Positions 9,717 to 20,068 are shown, counted from the first letter of the stretch. The stretch: 64,000 nucleotides of DNA from Cupriavidus basilensis (GCF_008801925.2 NZ_CP062804.1:3239027-3303026); one strand, 5' to 3'. Numbers and translations: made by a program. Notes: generated by a model not told the origin, from the sequence alone.

Positions 9717-11669
9717 ATGCCCCAAGTTTCGCTTTCCCTGAAGGCGCGTCTCGCGCTGATTACCACGGCGCTTGCCGCCGTGCTTGGTACCGGCATCGTG
9801 CTGGCATCGCTCTATTACGCCCACGACGACCTGCGCGCCGCGCTGCAAGACCAGCAGGATTCCATCGTCAAGCTCGCCGCGGACCAGCTCGACACCGCCA
9901 TGGACGACCGCATCACCCTGCTGTCCCACGTGGCGCCGCAGCTGGCCGGCGAGCTCGGCCGCCCGGGCGCGGAACTGCGCCTGATGCTGGAGCAGCGGAT
10001 TCCCGTGCCCGGCTCCTTCAATGCGTTCATGCTGGCCGATGCCCAGGGCCGCGTGCTGGCCAGGGATGGCGTGCAGGTCAGCATTGCCGACCGCGACTAC
10101 TTCCGCGAAGCCGCGCGCACCCTCGAGCCCGTGATCACTCCGCCTATCCGCGCCCGTATCAATGGCGCGATCGGCGTGCTGGTGGCAGTGCCCATCGTCT
10201 CGAAGCAAGGCGAATTCCTTGGTCTGCTGGGGGGCTGGCTCGACCTGTCGAGCGCCAACTTCCTGGTGGAGATCACCCACAACCGGCTCGGCACCACTGG
10301 CTTCTATTGCCTGGTCTCGGGAGGGCGGATGCCGGTCTATGTGCGGCACCCCGATCCGGCCAAGGCCGCGCAGCCGGCCCGCGCGCTGGGAGACACGTGT
10401 GGCGTCGACGACCACAGTGGGCGCGCCGAATTTCTCACGCCCGCCAGGCCGCTGATCTCGCGCTACCTGATGGAGAGCACGGGATGGGAACTGGTAGCGG
10501 TGCTGCCCGCGCAGGAGGCGTTTGCGCCGCTGCACGCCATGCAGGTGCGCTTTCTCGCGCTGGCGCTGTTGTCGCTGGCGGTGGTGGCCCTGCTGATCTG
10601 GCTGACGGTACGGCATCTGCTGACGCCGCTCACGCGCCTGCACCAGGTGGTAAGCGACAGCGCGCATGACCTCGCGGCCTACGAGAAACTGCCGGCGCAG
10701 CAGCGTGACGAGATCGGCGATCTGGCGCGCGCCTTCGGGCAGTTGATGCGTGACGTGCGCGAGCGGCGCGAGCAGCTCGACCTGAGCGAGCGCCAGTTGC
10801 GCGCGGTCACCGATACGCTGCCCGCGCTGCTGGCCTTTATCGGTCCCGATGAGCGCTATATCTTCAACAATCTCGCCTACGAGCGGACTTTCGGCATCAC
10901 GGTGCAGGCGCTGCGCGGCATGACCGTGCGCGAGGTGATCGGCGAAACGCGCTATGCGCGCGCCCGGCCGTTCCTGCAAAAAGCGCTGGCGGGCAGCGCG
11001 GCGACGTTCGAGACCGAAGAGAGCGATCCGGATTACCACTGCATGGAGACCAGCCTGCGCCCCGAATGGAGCGCGGATGGCAGCCACGTGGTGGGGGTGC
11101 ATGTGCATGTGCAGGATGTGACCCAGCGCAAGCTGGAGACCCTGCGGCTATCGCGCATCTCCCGGCTCGACCATCTGACCCAGTTGCTCAACCGCAACGC
11201 CTTCGAGGCGCTGCTGCAGGCCGCCATGGCGCGCAGCCGCGAAGACGGCCGGCTCATGGCGCTGCTCTACCTGGACATGGATCGCTTCAAGGCGGTCAAC
11301 GACTTCCACGGCCACATCACCGGCGATCTGCTGCTGCAGGCCTTCGGGCGTCGCCTGCAACGCTGCGTGCGCGAGCGCGACACGGTGGCCCGCCTGGGCG
11401 GCGACGAGTTCGCGGTAGTGCTGGAGGATATCGGCAGCGCGGCCAATGCGCAGCGCATCGCGCAGGCCATCGTGCACTCGGTGAGCCGGCGCTTTTTCAT
11501 CGACGGGGTGTTTGCCGATGTGGATGTGAGCATCGGCGTGGCGCTCTACAAGGGCACGCCCATGCCGGACCAGGAGCTGATGCGCCAGGCCGATGCCCTG
11601 CTCTACCGCGCCAAGGCGGCGGGCCGGGGCCGCTTCGAGATGGGGCCGCCGGAACTGCTGGATAGCTGA
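9717..11669 (+). CDS. Cache-HAMP-PAS-GGDEF diguanylate cyclase
   Basis: This 650-residue protein has helix 1 (10-32), a periplasmic double-Cache-like sensor (about 35-270, including FREAARTLEPVITPPI), helix 2 (278-297), HAMP (about 298-350), PAS (about 365-480) and GGDEF (about 485-645). The active-site motif RLGGDEFAVVLED is intact, with I-site RERD five residues upstream, so it is expected to make cyclic-di-GMP under feedback control. An earlier in-frame ATG at 9663 would add an Arg/Pro-rich leader with no homology, so 9717 is preferred. It is divergent from the CHASE-GGDEF-EAL gene, with 287 bp shared for promoters. It converges on the zinc-ribbon gene at the end of the bcs operon. Confidence 0.9.
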   Translation: MPQVSLSLKARLALITTALAAVLGTGIVLASLYYAHDDLRAALQDQQDSIVKLAADQLDTAMDDRITLLSHVAPQLAGELGRPGAELRLMLEQRIPVPGSFNAFMLADAQGRVLARDGVQVSIADRDYFREAARTLEPVITPPIRARINGAIGVLVAVPIVSKQGEFLGLLGGWLDLSSANFLVEITHNRLGTTGFYCLVSGGRMPVYVRHPDPAKAAQPARALGDTCGVDDHSGRAEFLTPARPLISRYLMESTGWELVAVLPAQEAFAPLHAMQVRFLALALLSLAVVALLIWLTVRHLLTPLTRLHQVVSDSAHDLAAYEKLPAQQRDEIGDLARAFGQLMRDVRERREQLDLSERQLRAVTDTLPALLAFIGPDERYIFNNLAYERTFGITVQALRGMTVREVIGETRYARARPFLQKALAGSAATFETEESDPDYHCMETSLRPEWSADGSHVVGVHVHVQDVTQRKLETLRLSRISRLDHLTQLLNRNAFEALLQAAMARSREDGRLMALLYLDMDRFKAVNDFHGHITGDLLLQAFGRRLQRCVRERDTVARLGGDEFAVVLEDIGSAANAQRIAQAIVHSVSRRFFIDGVFADVDVSIGVALYKGTPMPDQELMRQADALLYRAKAAGRGRFEMGPPELLDS

Positions 11670-11688
11670 CTAAGCTCGCCTGGCTGAC

Positions 11689-12021
11689 TTACTTGCCTTC
11701 TTCGAACGGCACGTGCTTGCCATCGCGCGACTGATAACCCAGCTTGGTGTCCGCGCCCATCATCCGCTCCCATGCCACCATGGCATCCGCCACGGCCTGG
11801 GGCTCGCCCTTGAACACCAGCACGTCGTTGCCGCAGCTCGGGCACTGCCCGCCAAACACGGCATCGATGCCGCGCAGGTTGGGAGCGTCGATGGCATCGA
11901 AGGTACTGAACGCCGTCTTGCACGCGCCGCACACCAGTTGCGCGGGCCGCATGCCTTCGAGCCGCGCGCGGGCCTGGTCGGCACGCTCTGCCTGGCTGCC
12001 CCGTTGTTTTGCTTCACCCAT
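11689..12021 (-). CDS. Small zinc-ribbon protein of unknown function
   Basis: This 110-residue protein has a polar N-terminus (MGEAKQRGSQAERADQARAR) followed by two Cys pairs, CGAC (31-34) and CPSC (60-63), spaced as in a zinc ribbon. AAGGAAG sits 8 nt before ATG. It starts 66 bp after bcsC in the same direction and could be the last gene of the cellulose transcript, though nothing in it suggests a role in cellulose. I do not recognise a named family. Confidence 0.7.
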   Translation of the reverse strand: MGEAKQRGSQAERADQARARLEGMRPAQLVCGACKTAFSTFDAIDAPNLRGIDAVFGGQCPSCGNDVLVFKGEPQAVADAMVAWERMMGADTKLGYQSRDGKHVPFEEGK

Positions 12022-12087
12022 GATGGACTTCCTTTGCGCAGCCGCCTGGCTGCGCTTCACTTGATTGATTCATCCGTTGCGCGCCCC

Positions 12088-15000
12088 TCAGAACGGCGCG
12101 GGGCCCACAGCCGACTGTGGCGCCACCGGCGGGAACGCGATCAGCCCGGTCTGGCGTTGCAACGCATAGCGCACATAGACGCCGGCATACCACTGGCGAT
12201 AGTCGCGCGCGTTGTCGATGCCAAGCATGCCGCCGACAAACAGCTGCTGGGCCGCCTGGTACTCCATCGAGCCAACCAGATTGTAGGCCAGGCCGGTCTT
12301 GGACTGGCCTGGATAGACGAGATTGCCGGCCGCCGACTGGGCCGCCCGATCGGTCGGGAAATAGTCCGTCGCATCCTCGCGGAACGCCTGCATGCCTAGC
12401 GCGCCGCGCACATTGTAGGCCAGCCGGCCGCTGCGCCCTGCCAGCGAGAGCGGCACGGTCACGGCGAAGTAGGTTTGCGGGCTGAAGTAACCGCCCTGCC
12501 CGAAGGTGAAGTAGCGCAGGTTATCCGCGTACCCCATCGAGGTGAAGTTTACGCCGCTCATCAGGCGCTGCTCGGTGCTGTCGATCAGGCGCAGGTAGAA
12601 CCCGCCACCGCCTTCCCAACGCGTGTTGCGCTTCACATCGTGCCCGGTCAGCAAGCCGTAGCCGCCGTAGCCGTAGATGCCGAAGAAGCCATCGTCCCAA
12701 CCCAGGTCGACACGCCCGCTGCTATTCATCACGCCGCCCCACTGCAGGCCGGTGCGGTCATCGCGTGCGCCCGCATACGACAGCAAGCTGTCGGTGACGG
12801 GGCGGCGCGATGCGCCAAGCGACAGCGTGGTGCGTTGTGTCAGCGGCAGGTTGAAGCGCACACCGGTATTGACGTCGGTGTAACGGAAGCCCAGCGGCGT
12901 GCTGCCAATGTCAGCCTTGATGCGGTCCGATTCATAGGCCACGCCCAGCGCCACACCAAAGGCGTTCTGCTGCCCGGCGGACGTGGATTGCAGCGGCGTG
13001 CCGGCCGAGTTGACGGGCGCGCCGCCCACCGGGACCGCCAGCGGGCCGCCGCCGAAGCGCGAGGCGGTGTTGAAGTCGCTGCCGACGGAGCCAGCATCCA
13101 GCGCAACCGGTGTCACGCGTGCCACCAGCTTGCCGTTGCCAACGGCCATCTTGGCTTCGGCCACCACTTGCATCTCGGTGAGCTGGCTCATGCCGGAGTC
13201 GCCATTGCGCCCGCGTAGCACGGGGCCACCGGCAAGCGTGCTGGTGCGCTGCGACTCGATCTCGTTGAGTTCCTGCTGCGCGGTCTTGGGACCGGTGGGG
13301 TTAGCCTGCGAATCGGCTTCGGCCAGCCAAGGCGCGCGCGACTGCGCGCCAATCGGCTGGCGCGCGGTCGCGGCCAGCACGGGCGCCGCCGCGTAGCCGC
13401 CGACCGCCGGCGCAGCGTACTGCGCAGCGGGATACTGCGGTGCCACGGCCTGCTGCGGCACGGGATAGGGCACGCCCGGTTGCTGGGCGGCCTGCGCGTT
13501 GGCTGGATAGGCGGGGTAAGCCTGATTGGCCGGATACGCCTGCGCCGGCGCCTTGGCCGCGCGCGTGTTCTTGCCGCGCGTGCTGGCGGGCGCCTGCATC
13601 GGCATGGGCGCTTGCACCTGCTGCGGATAGTAGGCCTGCGGCTGCTGGATCTCCGGTGCCATGCCCTGCCCGGCGGCGGACACCGGCGCCGGGATGTAGG
13701 GTTGCGAGGCCTGCGCGCTGGCGTTCATCATCACCGGCGCGGGCGCCATTGCCGGCTGGGGTGCGGCTGCGGCGCGCGTGGGACCGGGCACGATCAGGTA
13801 CGGCGCCTGCGACCCGGGCGGCGGCAACTGCGAACTGCCGCGCTGGCCGGGCAGGCCGACAAACGGGTTGGACGGCACGCGGTCGAAGCCCGCGCCATCC
13901 GGGCGCGCGCCGGCCGAGGATATGCCCGCGGCGTTCTCTGCCGCCACCGCTGCGCGGAAGTACTCGGCGGCACGCGAGGTCTTGCCTTGGGCGCGGTAGA
14001 GCCGCCCGGCGGCGGTCAGCACCTTGGGCGATCCGGGTGCCTGCGCCAGCGCCATCTGCAACGTGCCTTCGGCCCAGCTGTATTCCTTGGCGGCGGTGGC
14101 GGTGCCGATCGCCGCCAGCATCAGGTCGAGGTTGCGCGGATCCTTCTCCAGCACGCTCTCGTATAGCATCAGGGCCTTCTTGTTCTCGCCCGCCTGCGCG
14201 TACATGCGCGCCAGGCTGGCGCGCACGGCACTGTTGCCGGGGCGCTCGGAGAGCGCCGGGGCCAGCATGTCGTAGGCAGCCACGAGGTCGCCGCTCTCGG
14301 TCAGCGCATCGGCCTGGCGCACGATGTAGGCGACCCGCAGGTCGTCATAGTCGCGGCGCTGCGAAGTACTCAGGTTGGCGTTGGCAAGCTGGCGCAGCAC
14401 ACCGGCCAGCTCCACATCCTGCTTGGTCTTGAGCAGAATGGCAGCGTACTGCAGTTGCATGCCGACGTCCGGGCGCACCGTGCGGCCCATGACGTTGCGC
14501 ATCAGCGAGAGCGCACGCGCCTCGTCGCCCGCATCGGCGTAAGCCAGCGCCAGCGCGCCGAGCTGGTCGGGGTCCTGCTGGGCGTAGCGCTCCGCTTGCT
14601 GCAGCACGCCCAGCGCGGCGGCCTGCTGGCCGGCGGCGGCGAGCCCACTGGCTCGCTCGGCTTCGGCGTGCACCCACAGGCGGCGCTGCAGGGTGCCCAT
14701 GTCGCGGGTGCGGTTCTGCGGGGGAATGCGCTCCAGCGCTTCAAGCCCGCTTTGCCAGTCGCCGGTTTCGGCGGACAGCAGCGCGCTGGCGTACAGCGCG
14801 TCCGGCATATTGGGGTTGGACAGCAGCAGGCCGTCCATGACGCTGCGCGCCTGCTCCTTCAAGCCCATCGACGCATAGGCGCGCGCCACATCCAGGCGCA
14901 CCCACGGATTGGTCGGGTCGGCCGCCATCGCGTCTTCCAGCGCGCGGCGCGCGCCGGCGGTATCGCCGCGCTGCAAGGCGGCGCGAGCCTGGCCACGGGC

Positions 15001-16491
15001 CTCCTCGGCGCGCAGCTTGCCCAGCGAGCCCACCTTGTCCTGCTGGGCGGGCGTCAGGTTCTGCACGATGGCGAGCGCCTCCGCGCTCTTGTTCTGCGCC
15101 GCCAGCACGCCGACCAGGCCGCGCGTGGCGTCGGGGTTGTCGGGCTGCTGCTTGAGCACGCGGCGATACGCGGCTTCGGCCGGGGCGTACTGGCCTTCCT
15201 CGGCCATCACGTCGGCCAGCGCCACCTGGGCGGAAGGCTCGCGCGGGTCGAGCTTGACCGCACGCTCCAGCAGGCTGCGCGCCTCGGCGCGGTTGCCCGC
15301 GCCGCGCGCGGCGCTGGCCTGCTCGGACAGCAGCCAGTACGTGGCGCTGTTCTGCGCGCTGCGGTAGCGGCCGCCGGCACCACGCTTGGCGGCCTGGTCG
15401 AGGAAATCCAGGGCCTCGGCAAACTTCTCCTGCTTGAGGCGCAGCACACCCATGCCGCCGAGCGCGTCGGCGTCACCGGGGCGCTCCTGCAGCGCGGTCT
15501 GGAACCGGTCGCCGGCGCGTTCGAGGTCGCCGGCATCCATGGCATCGAAGCCTTGCTGCACGATCTGGCGCACGGGGTTGCCAGCGGCGCCTGCCGCTTG
15601 CGTGGCTTGCTGCTGTTGCTGCTGGGCCTTGACCGCATCGAGCTTGGCGCGGATGGTGGCGTCGTCGGGATGGCTTGCCAGCCAGGCCTGGTACAGCGGT
15701 GCATCCGCCGGGCGGCCGCCCAGCCAGGTCAGCGCCCGCCGCCAGCTCTCGCTGGCCTGAGCGCCTACGTCACTGCTTTTGGATAGCGCCTCCAGCTGGC
15801 GAATGCCATCGCGGCGCGTGGACTCGCGATAGGTCAGGTGCTGCGCCAGCGCGAGCTGCGCGCGGTTGTCCGATGGATTGGCGCGGGCCAGCTGCTCCAG
15901 GCCCTTGCGCGCTTCGTCCCAGCCCTGCGCCGTGCCGCCCAGCGTCTGGTAGTACTCCAGCGCCAGGTTGCCTTGCGGCACCGCGCCGCCCGCGGCTTGC
16001 TGATAGCGCTTGACCGCTTCCTCGCTCTGGCCGCTGCGCGCCAGCTGGCGCGCCTGCTCGACCTGCTGGGTCGCGCCGCCGCTGCTGATCACCTGCGTGA
16101 GGCGCGCCACCAGCGGGGAGTTGGGCTGGGCCTTCTTCAGGCGCTCCAGGTAGGTGCGCGCGCCATCGGGGCGGCCCGCCTCGGCTTCGGCCACGCCCAT
16201 GCCATACAGCGCTTCCGGCTGGGCCGGATTCAGGCGCAGGATCTTCTGCCACGCTTCGGCAGCGCGGTCGCTGCGGCCGCGTTCCTGCCAGTACTTGCCC
16301 TGGTCCACCAGCAGCTTGACCGGGTCTTCCTGCGCCGTGGCGGCCGCGGCGAACGCCGTCAGCAGGCTCAGCACCAGCGTCTTGGCACGCAGGCCCTTGC
16401 CGCGCGCGGTGTCCGCAACAGTATGCTTCCCGCTCGCCGAGCGGGGGGTGTTCGCGCGTCCGTTCATGGCCGGGCGCTTGCGGTTCGACAT
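12088..16491 (-). CDS. bcsC: Cellulose synthase subunit BcsC, TPR and outer-membrane pore
   Basis: This 1467-residue protein threads nascent cellulose across the periplasm and outer membrane. After a basic N-terminus comes a signal sequence (about 35-55, ending AAAATAQ), then some 20 TPR-type helices (60-870), a long Pro/Gln/Ala/Tyr-rich linker (about 900-1040), and a C-terminal BcsC barrel (about 1080-1450, GFRYTDVNTGVRFNLPLTQR and successive beta strands). E. coli BcsC is about 1160 residues; the extra length is in the TPR array and linker. The ATG overlaps the end of bcsZ by 28 bases, with GGGAG upstream inside bcsZ. It is the last bcs gene. Confidence 0.93.
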   Translation of the reverse strand: MSNRKRPAMNGRANTPRSASGKHTVADTARGKGLRAKTLVLSLLTAFAAAATAQEDPVKLLVDQGKYWQERGRSDRAAEAWQKILRLNPAQPEALYGMGVAEAEAGRPDGARTYLERLKKAQPNSPLVARLTQVISSGGATQQVEQARQLARSGQSEEAVKRYQQAAGGAVPQGNLALEYYQTLGGTAQGWDEARKGLEQLARANPSDNRAQLALAQHLTYRESTRRDGIRQLEALSKSSDVGAQASESWRRALTWLGGRPADAPLYQAWLASHPDDATIRAKLDAVKAQQQQQQATQAAGAAGNPVRQIVQQGFDAMDAGDLERAGDRFQTALQERPGDADALGGMGVLRLKQEKFAEALDFLDQAAKRGAGGRYRSAQNSATYWLLSEQASAARGAGNRAEARSLLERAVKLDPREPSAQVALADVMAEEGQYAPAEAAYRRVLKQQPDNPDATRGLVGVLAAQNKSAEALAIVQNLTPAQQDKVGSLGKLRAEEARGQARAALQRGDTAGARRALEDAMAADPTNPWVRLDVARAYASMGLKEQARSVMDGLLLSNPNMPDALYASALLSAETGDWQSGLEALERIPPQNRTRDMGTLQRRLWVHAEAERASGLAAAGQQAAALGVLQQAERYAQQDPDQLGALALAYADAGDEARALSLMRNVMGRTVRPDVGMQLQYAAILLKTKQDVELAGVLRQLANANLSTSQRRDYDDLRVAYIVRQADALTESGDLVAAYDMLAPALSERPGNSAVRASLARMYAQAGENKKALMLYESVLEKDPRNLDLMLAAIGTATAAKEYSWAEGTLQMALAQAPGSPKVLTAAGRLYRAQGKTSRAAEYFRAAVAAENAAGISSAGARPDGAGFDRVPSNPFVGLPGQRGSSQLPPPGSQAPYLIVPGPTRAAAAPQPAMAPAPVMMNASAQASQPYIPAPVSAAGQGMAPEIQQPQAYYPQQVQAPMPMQAPASTRGKNTRAAKAPAQAYPANQAYPAYPANAQAAQQPGVPYPVPQQAVAPQYPAAQYAAPAVGGYAAAPVLAATARQPIGAQSRAPWLAEADSQANPTGPKTAQQELNEIESQRTSTLAGGPVLRGRNGDSGMSQLTEMQVVAEAKMAVGNGKLVARVTPVALDAGSVGSDFNTASRFGGGPLAVPVGGAPVNSAGTPLQSTSAGQQNAFGVALGVAYESDRIKADIGSTPLGFRYTDVNTGVRFNLPLTQRTTLSLGASRRPVTDSLLSYAGARDDRTGLQWGGVMNSSGRVDLGWDDGFFGIYGYGGYGLLTGHDVKRNTRWEGGGGFYLRLIDSTEQRLMSGVNFTSMGYADNLRYFTFGQGGYFSPQTYFAVTVPLSLAGRSGRLAYNVRGALGMQAFREDATDYFPTDRAAQSAAGNLVYPGQSKTGLAYNLVGSMEYQAAQQLFVGGMLGIDNARDYRQWYAGVYVRYALQRQTGLIAFPPVAPQSAVGPAPF

Positions 16492-17690
16492 GTCTTCTCC
16501 CACTCCAGCTCCAGTTGCCCCGAAGGCGCGAACCGGTAGCGGCCTTCGGCAAAGCCGAGGCCGAATAATCCCAATACGGTGTCGTAGTACGTGGCGGCGG
16601 ATTTGCCCGTGGCCGAGTCGATCATCGTCTCCGCCCGGGTGCGCTGCACCGCGGCTGCCGGCGATCCGGCTGCCTGCAGGAACGGCACCAGTGCGGCGGA
16701 GAAGCCCGCCGGGCCGTCTCCGTCCACGGCGCCGCTGTCGGCGTGCATGCGTTCGGGCGGCGCGGCGCGTCCCGCCATGCGCTGCGCCTGCGGCGCCAGG
16801 GCCTTCATCAGCATGCGGCCAGCGGCGTCGCCGCGCGGCGTCACGCCGGCCCACAGGTAGACACGGATGGCGTCATAGCTGCTGACATCGCCCTTGTCCG
16901 GGTCGGTGAGAAAACCGGTGCCGGCCGCGTCGCTGCGGTAGGCCGACCAGTCGGGCACGATGCCCTGTTTGGCCACTGCGTCGACCAGCTTGCCGGCCTG
17001 CGTGGCGAGCGTGCCCCACGGGCCGGAGGGCTCGGCTGCGGCCAGGCGGCGCAGCAACGGCACCGGCAGGTAGCTGGCATTGAGGCGCCACTGGCGCGGG
17101 CCGTCAGCATTGCCCTGGACAAAGCCCTGCGGCGCCGGCAACAGCATGGTGCCAAAGCCGGGCAGCGACACCACCTCTTGCTTGGCCACCAGCTTGAGCA
17201 GCGCGCGCGCCTGCTCGCCATAACGCGGCTGCTTCCACAACCGCGCGGCTTCGAGCAGCGCGAAGGCGAACCACAGGTCGGCATCCGATGCGGGGTTCGC
17301 ATCGATCACGCCCCACGAGCCGTCGGCCCGGCGGCCCCACTGCCAGGCGGGCAGCTTGTCCTGCAGGTTGCCCGCACCGAGGTTGGCAACGCTCCATTGC
17401 CACAGGCGGTCGAAGGTAGCGCGGTCGTTGGCCATCAGGGCGAACACCATGCCGTAGGACTGGCCTTCGGAGGTGCTTTGCTGCTCCTTGGTGGACGGGT
17501 CGAGCACACGGCCATCGGCCTGCACGAAGCGGGACAGGAACTGCTGGTATAGCGGCCACGCACAGGCAACCTGCTGCGATGCCTTCGGCGCCGCAGCGCG
17601 GGCCAGCGCGGGCCAGCCACCCAGCGCCCCGAGCGCGCCCAGGCCGGGCAAGCCCGCGAGCCATCGGCGGCGTGTGCGGTTCAAGCTCAC
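16464..17690 (-). CDS. bcsZ: Periplasmic endo-1,4-beta-glucanase BcsZ (GH8)
   Basis: This 408-residue protein has a Tat-like signal (RTRRRWLAGLPGLGALGALGG, ending ALARAAA). The glycoside hydrolase family 8 signature STSEGQSYGMVFALMANDRA carries the general-acid Glu. Further on are NPASDADLWFAFALLEA, and SSYDAIRVYLWAG with the predicted base Asp. It trims or edits cellulose during export and is a regular member of bcs operons. GTG at 17690 overlaps the bcsB TGA (GTGA), so translation is coupled; a longer frame to 18116 is antisense-like and rejected. Confidence 0.93.
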   Translation of the reverse strand: MSLNRTRRRWLAGLPGLGALGALGGWPALARAAAPKASQQVACAWPLYQQFLSRFVQADGRVLDPSTKEQQSTSEGQSYGMVFALMANDRATFDRLWQWSVANLGAGNLQDKLPAWQWGRRADGSWGVIDANPASDADLWFAFALLEAARLWKQPRYGEQARALLKLVAKQEVVSLPGFGTMLLPAPQGFVQGNADGPRQWRLNASYLPVPLLRRLAAAEPSGPWGTLATQAGKLVDAVAKQGIVPDWSAYRSDAAGTGFLTDPDKGDVSSYDAIRVYLWAGVTPRGDAAGRMLMKALAPQAQRMAGRAAPPERMHADSGAVDGDGPAGFSAALVPFLQAAGSPAAAVQRTRAETMIDSATGKSAATYYDTVLGLFGLGFAEGRYRFAPSGQLELEWEKTCRTASARP

Positions 17691-20068
17691 TTGTGTTCCC
17701 CCAGCTTGCGGCGCGCGGCGCGCGCCCGCAGCGACAGATACATCAACACCGCCAGCAGCAGCGCAGCGCCGCCGATCATCAGCACCATGACAAGGGGGCG
17801 CTGCGATAGCCACCACTGCACATAGGTCCAGGGCGGCAGCTTGCCCACGTGGTAGTTCTGCTGTGCCGCCAGGCTGTCGATCTCCTTGCCGCGCACCAGT
17901 GCCAGGCTGCCTTGCACCTTTGTGACCCGGTCGGGATCGAGCAGCACCTCGGTCACGGTCTGCAGGCCTTGCGGCGCGTTGCTGGCGACGGCCACCACAC
18001 TGCGCCCGGACGCCAGTGGCGACTCGAAGGCGCTTAGCGCGGCATCGGTGCTGGCGCTGCTGATCGACATGCGCGTCTCGACCGGGCGGTTGCGCGTGCC
18101 ATCCGCGCCGTTCCACCAGCCCGTCACGGCGGACACCAGATCGGTCAGCGCAAAGCGCTTTTCATTGCCGGCCAGCGTGACCGGCATGCGCTCGGCCCAT
18201 TGCGTGAAGAGCGGCTGGCTCTGCGTGGTGCCGATCACCAGCAGGTCGCGCGCGGCCTGCTTGTCGACCTGCGCGGCGCCGCTCACGGCCACTCCGGTGG
18301 CGGGATAGCCGGTGGATTCGCCCATGCGCCCCATCAGCGTAAGGTAGGTCGAGTAGTCCTCGGCAGCGGGCTTGTCCGGCAGGATGACCGCGGTCTCGGA
18401 GAGGTCGGCCATGCGCGTGAAGGGGAAGCCGCTGTTGCCGAACACCGCCAGGTCAGGCAGCGCGATAAAGTGCGGCAGGCCGGTGATGTTGATGGTCGAG
18501 TCCGGGTCGATCGCGCCCTTGACGTTGTCCAGCATCACGTCCTTGCACGCGCCCTGCTTGAGGTAGTCGTAGTAGAAATGGAACTGCAGCTGCGACTGCG
18601 CGGGCAGCATGAACAGCGGCACCTCGATGCGCTCGTCGACCGGCACCGAGCCATCCGGCAGCACCTTGGCCAGCAACTGGCTGGCACGGCCATCCTGGTT
18701 CTTGACCGAGCGCAGCGCGTAGGCGCGCAGGAACTGGTTGCTCACACTGATGTTGAGGGTGGACTTGTCCACCACCGGGCGCGGCGTATAGCGGTACTTC
18801 AGGTCGATCGGGATGCCCTTGCTGCGCCAGCCGAACAGGTCGGGCGGCAGCCGGAAATTCACCCGCACCAGGTCCGGGTTGTAGCCCGAGACATTAAGGT
18901 CGCGCACTTCGGCAAGCTCGCCGAAGCGCACCGGGCGGTCGCTGCGGATCCAGTTGGGTGCGTCGTAGGGCACGCGCGGTGCCACGTCGTCGAGCTTGTT
19001 GATGGTGGCGCTCTGCCCGGACAGCGCGCGCGCGCCGAGCGTGAGCGCCTGCGCCGCGGTCTTGAGCTCGGCGCTGTCGCGGCCCATCACCAGCAGCAGC
19101 TTGCCGTTCGCATCGCCCGGATTTGGCACCACCGCGATCGACGGCCCGCCGATGGCGGGCACCTGCACGCCGGCAGGCTTTTCCTCATTGGTGACGAACA
19201 CCACCGCATTGCCGGTGGCCGGTACCTGGTTGAGCGTGGCGGCAAACGACGCGCCACGATAGCCGGCCAGCGCGCCGAACCACGACGAGACCGCGCCGGC
19301 GGCCTCCAGCGTAGCCGTCGACGGCGCACCGGCGAACACGAAGGGCAGCCTGAGGCGGCTAACGTCACGGCGATCGAAGAACGGCAGCGGCAGCAGCGCC
19401 AGGTCGTTGGCCAGCGCCACCGGCGTGAGCGTGAGCTCCAGCACGCTGCTGTTGCCAACGGTGGCCCACAGGCTGGAGTGGAAGGGATCTTCGCAATCGG
19501 TGGTGTAGTGGCCGATCAGCTGCAGGTTGAGGCGGTTGAACTCGGTGATCAGCCGCGGCTCGATCGGCACATCGCGCTCCAGGCTGGTGCCCGCGGTGTC
19601 CTTGGGCACCGGCACGGTGCCGGCAACCTCGCCGTTGACCATCACGTTGATATGCGACAGCGCCGGTATCAGCGCGGGCGAATACGTGTAGCGCAATTTC
19701 AGACGCGCGCCGGTCACGACCTCGTCGGCGCGGATCGAGAACGGCACGCCGTTGATGGCTTCCACGCCGCGCAACTGGAATGGTGCGGTGGCGCCCAGTT
19801 GCTTGAGCGTGAGCTGCACGGTGCGCGCGCCGCTGCGGGGCGCTGCGGCGGCGGCCTGCGCCGCCACCCCGGCGGGTGACTGCGCCGCGACCGCCTCGCG
19901 GGTGGTGTCTGGCACGCCGGCGCGCTGGGCGCCGGCCGGGGTCACCGTCAGCATGGCGAGCGCGAGCAATGCGCTAAGGCGGGTAGCGGCGGGCAGGCGC
20001 GCGGTGCGGTGCGCGGTTGAGTGCGCGGGCGAGCGATCGGTCAGGCGTGGTGTCTTGGTCAAACGCAT
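17687..20068 (-). CDS. bcsB: Cellulose synthase periplasmic subunit BcsB
   Basis: This 793-residue protein has a signal peptide (about 25-48, ending TPAGAQ), a large periplasmic region with two carbohydrate-binding/flavodoxin-like repeats (LKQLGATAPFQLRGVEAING and RVNFRLPPDLFGWRSKGIPI), and a single C-terminal membrane anchor (WWLSQRPLVMVLMIGGAALL) followed by basic residues. BcsB contacts BcsA and guides the glucan through the periplasm. It lies 86 bp downstream of bcsA and its stop overlaps the GTG of bcsZ. The start ATG is followed by a fairly long basic pre-signal region, and its ribosome-binding site is weak, so a slightly different start is possible. Confidence 0.93.
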   Translation of the reverse strand: MRLTKTPRLTDRSPAHSTAHRTARLPAATRLSALLALAMLTVTPAGAQRAGVPDTTREAVAAQSPAGVAAQAAAAAPRSGARTVQLTLKQLGATAPFQLRGVEAINGVPFSIRADEVVTGARLKLRYTYSPALIPALSHINVMVNGEVAGTVPVPKDTAGTSLERDVPIEPRLITEFNRLNLQLIGHYTTDCEDPFHSSLWATVGNSSVLELTLTPVALANDLALLPLPFFDRRDVSRLRLPFVFAGAPSTATLEAAGAVSSWFGALAGYRGASFAATLNQVPATGNAVVFVTNEEKPAGVQVPAIGGPSIAVVPNPGDANGKLLLVMGRDSAELKTAAQALTLGARALSGQSATINKLDDVAPRVPYDAPNWIRSDRPVRFGELAEVRDLNVSGYNPDLVRVNFRLPPDLFGWRSKGIPIDLKYRYTPRPVVDKSTLNISVSNQFLRAYALRSVKNQDGRASQLLAKVLPDGSVPVDERIEVPLFMLPAQSQLQFHFYYDYLKQGACKDVMLDNVKGAIDPDSTINITGLPHFIALPDLAVFGNSGFPFTRMADLSETAVILPDKPAAEDYSTYLTLMGRMGESTGYPATGVAVSGAAQVDKQAARDLLVIGTTQSQPLFTQWAERMPVTLAGNEKRFALTDLVSAVTGWWNGADGTRNRPVETRMSISSASTDAALSAFESPLASGRSVVAVASNAPQGLQTVTEVLLDPDRVTKVQGSLALVRGKEIDSLAAQQNYHVGKLPPWTYVQWWLSQRPLVMVLMIGGAALLLAVLMYLSLRARAARRKLGEHK

